Shown: one piece after another, positions 48,561 through 61,320 of the stretch
Layout: each line of letters opens with the position of its first letter
Numbering within the stretch: the first letter of the stretch is position 1
Assembly (NCBI GenBank): GCA_964016885.1
Contig: OZ024742.1
Location: 358,408,087-358,472,086, forward strand
Length of the DNA stretch: 64,000 nt
From: Eledone cirrhosa
Taxonomy: Eukaryota > Mollusca > Cephalopoda > Octopoda > Eledonidae
Reading direction: 5' to 3'
Made by a program: the position numbers and the translations under genes
The notes under the pieces: generated by a model
What the model was told of the DNA's origin: nothing
Seen by the model: only the letters and a program-made list of their open reading frames with translations
Database searches by the model: none

Positions 48561-51500
48561 CTATTTAATCCTTTTTGTTACCAACATCTCCAAAACTGGC
48601 TTTGATTCTATGAAATAAAACTGTTTTATCCCTTTCAGTTATCAACATGTCCAAAACTGGCTTTGGTTCTATGAAATAAATCTGTTTTATCCCTTTAGTT
48701 ATAAACATGTCCAAAACTGGATTTGGTTCTATGAAATAATACAGTTTTATCCCTTTAGTTACCAACAGGACCAAAACTGGCTCTGGTTCTATGTAATAAA
48801 ACTGTTTTATCACTTTTAGTTACCAACATGTCCAAAACTGGCTTTGGTTCAATGAAATAAACCTGTGTTATCCCTTTCAGTTACCAACATGTCTAAAACT
48901 GGCTTTGGTTTTATGAAATGAAACTGTTTTATATCTTTGCTTACCAACATGTCCAAAACTGGGTTTGGTTCTATGAAATAAAACTATTTTATCCCTTTAG
49001 TTACCACCATGTCCAAAACTGGCTTTGGCTTTATGAAATAAAACTATTTTATCCCTTTAGTTACCAACATGTCCAAAACTGGCTTTGGTTCTATGAAATA
49101 AAACTGTTTTATCCCTTTAGTTACCACCAGGTCCAAAACTGGCTCTGGTTCTATGTAATAAAACTGTTTTATCCCTTTCAGTTACCAACATGTCCAAAAC
49201 TGGCTTTGGTTCTATCAAATAAATGTTTTATCCCTTTAGTTATCAACATGTCCAAAACTGGCTTTGGTTCTATGAAATAAAACTGTTTTATCCCTTTAGT
49301 TACCAACATGTCCAAAACTGGCTTTGGTTCTATGAAATAAAACTGTTTTATCACTTTAGTTACCAACATATCCAAAACTGGCTTTAGTTCTATGAAATAA
49401 AACTGTTTTATCCCTTTCAGTTACCAACATGTCCAAAACTGGCTTTGGTTATATATCATAAAACTGTTTTATCCCTTTCAGTTACCAACATGTCCAAAAC
49501 TGGCTTTGGTTCTATGGAATAAAACTGTTTTATCCCTTTAGTAATCAACATGTCCAAAACTGGCTTTGGTTCTATGTAATAAAACTGTTTTATCCCTTTA
49601 GTTATCAACCAGCCCAAAACTGGCTTTGGTTCTATTGAAATAAAACTATTGTATCCCTTTATTTACCAATATGTCCAAAACTGGCTTTGGTTCTATGAAA
49701 TAAAACTATTTTAGCCCTTTAGTTATCAACCCGGCCAAAACCAGCTCTGGTTCGATGAAATAAATCTGTTGTATACCTTTAATTATCAACCCGTCCAAAA
49801 TTGGTTCTGGTTCTATGAAATAAAACTGTTTAATCCCTTTAGTTACCAACATGTCAAAAACTGGCTTTGGTTCTATGAAATAAAACTGTTTTATCCCTTT
49901 CAGTTACCAACATGTCCAAAACTGGCTTTGGGTATATGTAATACATTTGTTTTATCCCTTTCAGTTACCAACATGTCCAAAATGACTTTGGTTCTATGAA
50001 ATAAAACTGTTTTATCCCTTTCAGTTACAAACATGTCCAAAACTGGCTCTGGTTCTATGAAATAAAACTGTTTTATCCCTTTAGTTACCAACATGTCCAA
50101 AACTGGCTTTGGTTCTTTGAAATAAAACTGTTTTATCCCTTTAGTTACCAACATGTCCAAAACTGGCTTTGGTTCTATGAAATAAAAATGTTTTATCCCT
50201 TTAGTTATCAACATGTCCAAAACTGGTTCTGGTTCTATGAAATAAAATTGTTTTATCCCTTTAGTTACCAAACAAGCTAAAAAGAGCTCTGGTTCTATGA
50301 AATAAAACTGTTTTAGCACTTTAGTTATCAACCAGGCCAAAACCAGCTCTGGTTCTATGAAATAAAACTGTTTTATCCCTTCAATTATCAACCCGGCCAA
50401 AATTGGTTCTGGTTCTATGAAATAAAACTGTTTAATCCTTTTAGTTACCAACATCTCCAAAACTGGCTTTGATTCTATGAAATAAAACTGTTTTATCCCT
50501 TTCAGTTATCAACATGTCCAAAACTGGCTTTGGTTCTATGAAATAAATCTGTTTTATCCCTTTAGTTATAAACATGTCCAAAACTGGATTTGGTTCTATG
50601 AAATAATACAGTTTTATCCCTTTAGTTACCAACAGGACCAAAACTGGCTCTGGTTCTATGTAATAAAACTGTTTTATCACTTTTAGTTACCAACATGTCC
50701 AAAACTGGCTTTGGTTCAATGAAATAAACCTGTGTTATCCCTTTCAGTTACCAACATGTCTAAAACTGGCTTTGGTTTTATGAAATGAAACTGTTTTATA
50801 TCTTTGCTTACCAACATGTCCAAAACTGGGTTTGGTTCTATGTAATAAAACTATTTTATCCCTTTAGTTACCACCATGTCCAAAACTGGCTTTGGCTTTA
50901 TGAAATAAAACTATTTTATCCCTTTAGTTACCAACATGTCCAAAACTGGCTTTGGTTCTATGAAATAAAACTGTTTTATCCCTTTAGTTACCACCAGGTC
51001 CAAAACTGGCTCTGGTTCTATGTAATAAAACTGTTTTATCCCTTTCAGTTACCAACATGTCCAAAACTGGCTTTGGTTCTATCAAATAAATGTTTTATCC
51101 CTTTAGTTATCAACATGTCCAAAACTGGCTTTGGTTCTATGAAATAAAACTGTTTTATCCCTTTAGTTACCAACATGTCCCAAACTGGCTTTGGTTCTAT
51201 GAAATAAAACTGTTTTATCACTTTAGTTACCAACATATCCAAAACTGGCTTTAGTTCTATGAAATAAAACTGTTTTATCCCTTTCAGTTACCAACATGTC
51301 CAAAACTGGCTTTGGTTATATATCATAAAACTGTTTTATCCCTTTCAGTTACCAACATGTCCAACACTGGCTTTGGTTCTATGGGATAAAACTGTTTTAT
51401 CCCTTTAGTAATCAACATGTCCAAAACTGGCTTTGGTTCTATGTAATAAAACTGTTTTATCCCTTTAGTTATCAACCAGCCCAAAACTGGCTTTGGTTCT

Positions 51501-51625
51501 ATTGAAATAAAACTATTGTATCCCTTTATTTACCAATATGTCCAAAACTGGCTTTGGTTCTATGAAATAAAACTATTTTAGCCCTTTAGTTATCAACCCG
51601 GCCAAAACCAGCTCTGGTTCGATGA
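48240..51625 (+). repeat. 1867-bp higher-order repeat, about 1.8 copies
   Basis: The mark CCAACATCTCCAAAACTGG at 48581 and 50448, and TTCGATGAAATAAA at 49751 and 51618, both give 1867. The second copy departs just after 51625. The extra seven bases over 31 units reflect 61-bp variants. Confidence 0.9.
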
Positions 51626-52893
51626 AATAAAACTGTTTTATCCCTTTCAGTTACCAACATGTCCAAAACTGGCTCTGGTTCTATGAAATACAACTGTTTT
51701 ATCCCTTTAGTTACCAACATGTCCAAAACTGGCTTTCGTTCTATGAAATAAAAATGTTTTATCCCTTTAGTTATCAACATGTCCAAAACTGGTACTGGTT
51801 CTATGAAATAAAATTGTTTTATCCCTTTAGTTACCAAAACAGCTAAAAAGAGCTCTGGTTCTATGAAATAAAACTGTTTTAGCCCTTTAGTTATCAACCC
51901 GGCCAAAATTGGTTCTGGTTCTATGAAATAAAACTGTTTAATCCTTTTAGTTACCAACATCTCCAAAACTGGCTTTGGTTCTATGAAATAATACTGTTTT
52001 ATCCCTTTCAGTTACCAACATGTCCAAAACTGGCTTTGGTTCTATGAAATAATACTGTTTTATCCCTTTAGTTATCAACATTTCCAAAATTGGCTTTGGT
52101 CCTATGTAATAAAACTGTTGTATACATTTAGTTATAAACCCGGCCAAAACTGGCTTTGGTTCTATGAAATAAATCTGTTTTATCCCTTTAGTTATCAACA
52201 TGTCCAAAACTGGATTTGGTTCTATGAAATAATACTGTTTTATCCCTTTAGTTACCAACAGGTCCAAAACTGGCTTTGGTTCTATTTAATAAAACTGTTT
52301 TATCCCTTTAGTTATCACCCCTCCCAAAACTGGCTTTTGTTCTATGAAATAAAACTATTTTATCCCTTTAGTTACCACCATGTCCAAAACTGGCTTTGGT
52401 TTTATGAAATGAAACTGTTTTATATCTTTACTTACCAACATGTCCAAAACTGGGTTTGGTTCTATGAAATAAAACTGTTTTATCTCTTTTAGTTACCAAC
52501 ATGTACAATACTGGCTTTGGTTCTATGACATAAAACTGTTTTATCCCTTTAGTTACCAACATGTCCAAAACTGGCTTTGGTTCTTTGAAATAAAACTATT
52601 TTATCCCTTTAGTTACCAACATGTCCAAAACTGGCTTTGGTTCTATGAAATAAAACTTTTTTATCCCTTTAGTTGCCACCAGGTCCAAAACTGGCTCTGG
52701 TTCTATGTAATAAAACTGTTTTATCCCTTTCAGTTACCAACATGTACAAAACTGGCTTTGCTTCTATCAAATAAATCTGTTTTATCCCTTTAGTTACCAA
52801 CATGTCCAAAACTGGCGTTGGTTCTATGAAATAAAACTGTTTTATCCCTTTTAGTTACCAACATGTCCAAAACTGGCTTTGGTTATATATAAT

Positions 52894-53076
52894 TGTTTCT
52901 ACTATTGGCACAAGGCCAGAAATTATCCAGTACATTACTGGTACTTTATTTTATCGACCCCGTAAGGATGAAAGGCAAAGTTAACCTCGGCGGGATTTGA
53001 ACTCAGAATAGCAAGGGCCGTAACTCTATGCATCAAAGCATGGCGTCCGAACCTCTACCGATACTGCCAATCCACC
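52894..53076 (-). mobile_element. Octopus-type SINE, copy 7, inside the satellite
   Basis: A reverse-oriented full copy (TGTTTCTACTATTGGCACA, TTTATCGACCCCGTAAGGAT, GGCGGGATTTGAACTC, and a head ending GCCAATCCACC). An 18-bp target-site duplication, GCTTTGGTTATATATAAT, derived from a satellite unit lies at 52876-52893 and 53077-53094. It is the only foreign sequence seen in the 49-kb array, and no second copy of this satellite/SINE junction is present in the window. Confidence 0.97.
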
Positions 53077-55399
53077 GCTTTGGTTATATATAATAAAACT
53101 GTTTTATCCCTTTCAGTTACCAACATGTCCAAAACTGGCTTTGGTTCTATGTAATAAAACTGTTTTATCCCTTTAGTTATCACCCCTCCCAAAACTGGCT
53201 TTTGTTCTATGAAATAAAACTATTTTATCCCTTTAGTTACCACCATGTCCAAAACTGGCTTTGGTTTTATGAAATAAAACTGTTTTATATCTTTACTTAC
53301 CAACATGTCCAAAACTGGGTTTGGTTCTATGAAATAAAATTGTTTTATCTCTTTAGTTACTAACATGTACAACACTGGCTTTGGTTCTATGACATAAAAC
53401 TGTTTTATCCCTTTAGTTACCAACAGGTCCAAAACTGGCTTTGGTTCTATGAAATAAAACTATTTTATCCCTTTAGTTACCAACATGTCCAAAACTGGCT
53501 TTGATTCTATGAAATGAAACTGTTTTATCCCTTTAGTTACCACCAGGTCCAAAAGTGGCTCTGGTTCTATGTAATAAAACTGTTTTATCCCTTTCAGTTA
53601 CCAAAATGTCCAAAACTGGCTTTGGTTCTATCAAATAAATCTGTTTTATCCCTTTAGTTATCAACATGTCCAAAACTGGCTTTGGTTCTATGAAATAAAA
53701 CTGTTGTATCCCTTTAGTTACCAACATGTCCAAAACTGGCTTTGGTTCTATGAAATAAAACTGTTTTATCCCTTTCAGTTACCAACATGTCCAAAACTGG
53801 CTTTGGTTCTATCAAATAAATCTGTTTTATCCCTTTAGTTATCAACATGTCCAAAACTGGCTTTGGTTCTATGAAATAAAACTGTTTTATCCCTTTAGTT
53901 ACCAACATGTCCAAAACTGGCTTTGGTTCTATGAAATAAAACTGTTTTATCACTTTAGTTACCAACATGTCCAAAACTGGCTTTGGTTCTATGAAATAAA
54001 ACTGTTTTATAACTTTCAGTTACCAACATGTCCAAAACTGGCTTTGGTTCTATGAAATAAAACTGCTGTATCCCTTTAGTTACCAACATGTCCAAAACTT
54101 CCTTTGGTTCTATGAAATTAAACTGTTGTATCCCCTTAGTTACCAACATGTCCAAAACTGGCTTTGGTTCTATGTAATAAAACTGTTTTATCCCTTTAGT
54201 TACCAACATGTCCCAAACTGGCTTTGGTTCTATGAAATAAAACTGTTTTATCCCTTTAGTTACCAACATGTCCCAAATTGGCTTTGGTTCTATGAAATAA
54301 AACTGTTTTATCCCTTTAGTTACCAACATGTCCTCAACTGGCTTTGGTTCTATGAAATAAAAATGTTTTATCCCTTTAGTTATCAACATGTCCAAGACTG
54401 GTTCTGGTTCTATAAAATAGAGTTGTTTTATCCCTTTAGTTAGCAAACCGCTAAAAAAAGCTCTGGTTCTATGAAATAAAACTGTTTAATCCCTTTAGTT
54501 ACCAACGTGTCCAAAACTGGCTTTGGTTCTATGTAATAAATTTTTTTTATCCCTTTCAGTTACCAACATGTCCAAAACTGGCTTTGGTTCTATGAAATAA
54601 AACTGTTTTATCACTTTAGTTACCAACATGTCCAAAACTGACTTTGGTTCTATGAAATAAATCTGTTTTATTCCTTTAGTTATCAACATGTCCAAAACTG
54701 GCTCTGGTTCTATGAAATAAAATTGTTTTTTCCCTTTAGTTACCAAACCAGCTAAAAAGTGCTCTGGTTCTATGAAATAAAACTGTTTAATCCCTTTAGT
54801 TACCAACATGTCCAAAACTGGCTTTGGTTATATGTAATAAATTTTTTTTATCCCTTTCAGTTACCAACATGTCCAAAACTGGCTTTGGTTCTATGAAATA
54901 AAACTGTTGTATCCCTTTAGTTATCAACATGTCCAAAACTGGATTTGGTTCTATGAAATAATACTGTTTTATCCCTTTAGTTACCAATATGTCCAAAACT
55001 GGTTCTGGTTCTATGAAATAAAACGGTTTTATCCGTTTAGTTATCAACATGTCCAAAACTGGCTTTGGTTCTATGAAATAAATCTGTTTTATCCCTTTAG
55101 TTATCAACATGTCCAAAACTGGATTTGGTTCTATGAAATAATACTGTCTTATCCCTTTAGTTACCAACAGGTCCAACACTGGCTCTGGTTCTATGTAATA
55201 AAACTGTTTTATCACTTTCAGTTACCAACATGTCCAAAACTGGCTTTGGTTCAATGAAATAAACCTGCCTTATCCCTTTCAGTTACCAACATGTCTAAAA
55301 CTGGCTTTGGTTCTATGAAATAAAACTGTTTTATCCCTTTAGCTATAAACATGTCCAAAACTGGCTTTGGTTCTATGTAATAAAACTGTTTTATCCCTT

Positions 55400-58300
55400 T
55401 AGTTATCACCCCTCCCAAAACTGGCTTTTGTTCTATGAAATAAAACTATTTCATCCCTTTAGTTACCACCATGTCCAAAACTGGCTTTGGTTTTATGAAA
55501 TGAAACTGTTTTATATCTTTACTTACCAACATGTCCAAAACTGGGTTTGGTTCTATGAAATAAAACTGTTTTATCTCTTTAGTTACCAACATGTACAATA
55601 CTGGCTTTGGTTCTATGACATAAAACTGTTTTATCCCTTTAGTTAACAACATGTACAAAACTGGCTTTGGTTCTATGAAATAAAACTATTTTATCCCTTT
55701 AGTTACCAACATGTCCAAAACTGGCTTTGGTTCTATGAAATAAAACTGTTTTATCCCTTTAGTTACCACCAGGTCCAAAACTGGCTCTGGTTCTATGTAA
55801 TAAAACTGTTTTATCCCTTTCAGTTTCTAACATGTCCAAACTGGCTTTGGTTCTATCAAATAAATCTGTTTTATCCCTTTAGTTATCAACATGTCCTAAA
55901 CTGGCTTTGGTTATATGAAATAAAACTGTTTTATCCCTTTAGTTACCAACATGTCCAAAACTCGCTTTGGTTCTATGAAATAAAACTGTTTTATCACTTT
56001 AGTTACCAACATGTCCAAAACTGGCTTTAGTTCTATGAAATAAAACTGTTTTATAACTTTCAGTTACCAACATGTCCAAAACTGGCTTTGGTTCTATGTA
56101 ATAAAACTGTTTTATCCCTTTAGTTACCAACATGTCCCAAACTGGCTTTGGTTCTATGAAATAAAAATGTTTTATCCCTTTAGTTACCAACATGTCCAAA
56201 ACTGGCTTTGGTTCTATGAATTAAAATGTTTTATCCCTTTAGTTACTAAACCAGCTAAAAAAGCTCTGGTTCTATGAGATAAAACTGTTTTAGCCCTTTA
56301 GTTATCAACACGGCCAAAACCAGCTCTGGTTCTATGAAATACAACTGTTTTATCCCTTTAATTATCAACCCGGTCAAAATTGGTTCTGGTTCTATGAAAT
56401 AAAACTGTTTAATCCCTTTAGTTACCAACATGTCCAAAACTGGCTTTGGTTACATGTAATACATTTTTTTTATCCCTTTCAGTTACCAACATGTCCAAAA
56501 CTGGCTTTGGTTCTATGAAATAAAACTGTTTTATCACTTTAGTTACCAACATGTCCAAAACTGATTTTGGTTCTATGAAATAAAGCTGTTTTATTCCTTT
56601 AGTTATCAACATGTCCAAAACTGGCTTTGGTTCTATGAAATAAAACTGCTGTATCCCTTTAGTTACCAACATGTCCAAAATTAGCGTTGATTCTATGAAA
56701 TAAAACTGTTTTATCCCTTTGGGTACCAACATCTCCAAAACTGGCTTTGGTTCTATGAAATAAAACTGTTTTATCCCTTTCAGTTACCAACATGTCCAAA
56801 ACTGGCTTTGATTATATATAATAAAACTGTTTTATCCCTTTCAGTTACCAACATGTCCAAAACTGGCTTTGGTTCTATGAAATAAAACTGTTTTATCCCT
56901 TTAGTTATCAACATGTCCAAAATTGGCTTTGGTTCTATGAAATAAAACTGTTTTATCCCTTTAGCTATAAACATGTCCAAAACTGGCTTTGGTTCTATGT
57001 AATAAAACTGTTTCATCCCTTTAGTTATCACCCCTCCCAAAACTGGCTTTTGTTCTATGAAATAAAACTATTTTATCCCTTTAGTTACCACCATGTCCAA
57101 AACTGGCTTTGGTTTTATGAAATAAAACTGTTTTATATCTTTACTTAGCAACATGTCCAAAACTGGGTTTGGTTCTATGAAATAAAACTGTTTTATCTCT
57201 TTAGTTACCAACATGTACAACACTGGCTTTGGTTCTATGACATAAAACTGTTTTCTGCCTTTAGTTACCAACAGGTCCGAAACTGGCTTTGGTTCTATGA
57301 AATAAAACTGCTGTATCCCTTTAGTTACCAACATGTCCAAAATTAGCGTTGATTCTATGAAATAAAACTGTTTTATCCCTTTGGGTACCAACATCTCCAA
57401 AACTGGCTTTGGTTCTATGAAATAAAACTGTTTTATCCCTTTCAGTTACCAACATGTCCAAAACTGGCTTTGATTATATATAATAAAACTGTTTTATCCC
57501 TTTCAGTTACCAACATGTCCAAAACTGGCTTTGGTTCTATGAAATAAAACTGTTTTATCCCTTTAGTTATCAACATGTCCAAAATTGGCTTTGGTTCTAT
57601 GAAATAAAACTGTTTTATCCCTTTAGCTATAAACATGTCCAAAACTGGCTTTGGTTCTATGTAATAAAACTGTTTCATCCCTTTAGTTATCACCCCTCCC
57701 AAAACTGGCTTTTGTTCTATGAAATAAAACTATTTTATCCCTTTAGTTACCACCATGTCCAAAACTGGCTTTGGTTTTATGAAATAAAACTGTTTTATAT
57801 CTTTACTTAGCAACATGTCCAAAACTGGGTTTGGTTCTATGAAATAAAACTGTTTTATCTCTTTAGTTACCAACATGTACAATACTGGCTTTGGTTCTAT
57901 GACATACAACTGTTTTATCCCTTTAGTTACCAACATGTCCAAAACTGGCTTTGGTTCTATGAAATAAAACTATTTTATCCCTTTAGTTACCAACATGTCC
58001 AAAACTGGCTTTGGTTCTATGAAATAAAACTGTTTTATCCCTTTAGTTACCACCAGGTCCAAAACTGGCTCTGGTTCTATGTAATAAAACTGTTTTATCC
58101 CTTTCAGTTTCTAACATGTCCAAACTGGCTTTGGTTCTATCAAATAAATCTGTTTTATCCCTTTAGTTATCAACATGTCCTAAACTGGCTTTGGTTATAT
58201 GAAATAAAACTGTTTTATCCCTTTAGTTACCAACATGTCCAAAACTGGCTTTGGTTCTATGAAATAAAACTGTTTTATCACTTTAGTTACCAACATGTCC

Positions 58301-59720
58301 AAAACTGGCTTTAGTTCTATGAAATAAAACTGTTTTATAACTTTCAGTTACCAACATGTCCAAAACTGGCTTTGGTTCTATGTAATACAACTGTTTTATC
58401 CCTTTAGTTACCAACATGTCCCAAACTGGCTTTGGTTCTATGAAATAAAAATGTTTTATCCCTTTAGTTACCAACATGTCCAAAACTGGCTTTGGTTCTA
58501 TGAATTAAAATGTTTTATCCCTTTAGTTACTAAACCAGCTAAAAAAGCTCTGGTTCTATGAGATAAAACTATTTTAGCCCTTTAGTTATCAACACGGCCA
58601 AAACCAGCTCTGGTTCTATGAAATACAACTGTTTTATCCCTTTAATTATCAACCCGGTGAAAATTGGTTCTGGTTCTATGAAATAAAACTGTTTAATCCC
58701 TTTAGTTACCAACATGTCCAAAACTGGCTTTGGTTATATGTAATAAATTTTTTTTATCCCTTTCAGTTACCAACATGTCCAAAACTGGCTTTGGTTCTAT
58801 GAAATAAAACTGTTTTATCACTTTAGTTACCAACATGTCCAAAACTGATTTTGGTTCTATGAAATAAAGCTGTTTTATTCCTTTAGTTATCAACATGTCC
58901 AAAACTGGCTTTGGTTCTATGAAATAAAACTGCTGTATCCCTTTAGTTACCAACATGTCCAAAATTAGCGTTGATTCTATGAAATAAAACTGTTTTATCC
59001 CTTTGGGTACCAACATCTCCAAAACTGGCTTTGGTTCTATGAAATAAAACTGTTTTATCCCTTTCAGTTACCAACATGTCCAAAACTGGCTTTGATTATA
59101 TATAATAAAACTGTTTTATCCCTTTCAGTTACCAACATGTCCAAAACTGGCTTTGGTTCTATGAAATAAAACTGTTTTATCCCTTTAGTTATCAACATGT
59201 CCAAAATTGGCTTTGGTTCTATGAAATAAAACTGTTTTATCCCTTTAGCTATAAACATGTCCAAAACTGGCTTTGGTTCTATGTAATAAAACAGTTTCAT
59301 CCCTTTAGTTATCACCCCTCCCAAAACTGGCTTTTGTTCTATGAAATAAAACTATTTTATCCCTTTAGTTACCACCATGTCCAAAACTGGCTTTGGTTTT
59401 ATGAAATAAAACTGTTTTATATCTTTACTTAGCAACATGTCCAAAACTGGGTTTGGTTCTATGAAATAAAACTGTTTTATCTCTTTAGTTACCAACATGT
59501 ACAACACTGGCTTTGGTTCTATGACATAAAACTGTTTTCTGCCTTTAGTTACCAACAGGTCCGAAACTGGCTTTGGTTCTATGAAATAAAACTATTTTAT
59601 CCCTTTAGTTACCAACATGTCCAAAACTGGCTTTGGTTCTATGAAATAAAACTGTTTTATCCCTTTAGTTACCACCAGGTCCAAAACTGGCTCTGGTTCT
59701 ATGTAATAAAACTGTTTTAT
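55400..59720 (+). repeat. Nested higher-order repeat, 662 and 2284 bp
   Basis: The ATCACCCCTCCC module lies at about 55404, 57026, 57688 and 59310. Marks 57026 and 57688 are 662 bp apart (11 units); 57026 and 59310, and 55404 and 57688, are 2284 bp apart. The rare unit AATTAGCGTTGATTCTATG recurs in the same frame near 56679, 57341 and 58964. The structure implies at least two rounds of unequal exchange. Confidence 0.87.
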
Positions 59721-60419
59721 CCCTTTCAGTTACCAACATGTCCAAAACTGGCTTTGGTTCTATCAAATAAATCTGTTTTATCCCTTTAGTTATCAACAGG
59801 TCCAAAACTGGCTTTGGTTCTATGAAATAAAACTATTTTATCCCTTTAGTTACCAACATGTCCAAAACTGGCTTTGGTTCTATGAAATAAAACTGTTGTA
59901 TCCCTTTATCTATAAACATGTCCAAAACTGGCTTTGGTTCTATGAAATAAAACTGTTTTATCCCTTTAGTTACCAACATGTCCAAAACTGGCTTTGGTTC
60001 TATGAAATAAAACTGTTTTATCACTTTAGTTACCAACATGTCCAAAACTGGCTTTGGTTCTTTGAAATAAAACTGTTTTATAACTTTCAGTTACCAACAT
60101 GTCCAAAACTGGCTTTGGTTCTATGAAATTAAACTGTTGTATCCCCTTAGTTACCAACATTTCCAAAACTGGCTTTGGTTCTATGTAATAAAACTGTTTT
60201 ATCCATTTAGTTACCAACATGTCCCAAACTGGCTTTGGTTCTATGAAATAAAACTGCTGTATCCCTTTAGTTATCAACATGTCCAAAACTGGCTTTGGTT
60301 CTATGTAATAAAAATGTTTTATCCCTTTAGTTATCAACATGTCCAAAACTGGTTCTGGTTCTATAAAATAGAATTGTTTTATCCCTTTAGTTACCAAACC
60401 GCTAAAAAAAGCTCTGGTT

Positions 60420-61320
60420 CTATGAAATAAAACTGTTTTATCCCTTTAATTATCAACCCGGTCAAAATTGGTTCTGGTTCTATGAAATAAAACTGTTTAA
60501 TCCCTTTAGTTACCAACGTGTCCAAAACTGGCTTTGGTTCTATGAAATAAAACTGTTTTATCACTTTAGTTACCAACATGTCCAAAACTGACTTTGGTTC
60601 TATGAAATAAAACTGTTTTATTCCTTTAGTTATCAACATGTCCAAAACTGGCTCTGGTTCTATGAAATAAAACTGTTGTATCCATTTTGTTACCAACATG
60701 TCCAAAACTGGCTTTGGTTCTATGAAATAAAAATGTTTTATCCCTTTAGTTATCAACATGTCCAAAACTGGTTCTGGTTCTATGAAATAAAATTGTTTTT
60801 TCCCTTTAGTTACCAAACCAGCTAAAAAGTGCTCTGGTTCTATGAAATAAAACTGTTTTAGCCCTTTAGTTATCAACCAGGCCAAAACCAGCTCTGGTTC
60901 TATGAAATAAAACTGTTTTATCCCTTCAATTATCAACCCGGCCAAAATTGGTTATGGTTCTATGAAATAAAACTGTTTTATCCCTTTAGTTATCAACATG
61001 TCCAAAATTGGCTTTGGTTCTATGAAATAAAACTGTTTTATCCCTTTAGTTATAAACATGTCCAAAACTGGCTTTGGTTCTATGTAATAAAACTGTTTTA
61101 TCCCTTCAGTTATCAACCAGGCCAAAACTGGCTTTGGTTCTATGAAATAAAACTATTTTATCCCTTTATTTACCAATATGTCCCAAACTGGCTTTGGTTC
61201 TATGAGATAAAACTATTTGAGCCCTTTAGTTATCAACCCGGCCAAAACCAACTCTGGTTCTATGAAATAAAACTGTTGTATACCTTTAATTATCAACCCG
61301 TCCAAGATTGGTTTTTGTTC
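60420..61320 (+). repeat. Dispersed partial copy of the 1321-bp module
   Basis: Unit order matches the 43.7-48.5 kb module: AACCCGGTCAAAATTGG, ACGTGTCC, CCATTTTGTTACC, AAACCAGCTAAAAAGTGCTC, then AATTGGTTATGG. The ATGTCCTCAACTGG unit is missing here and later units are more diverged. It is separated from the main block by about 12 kb. Confidence 0.75.
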
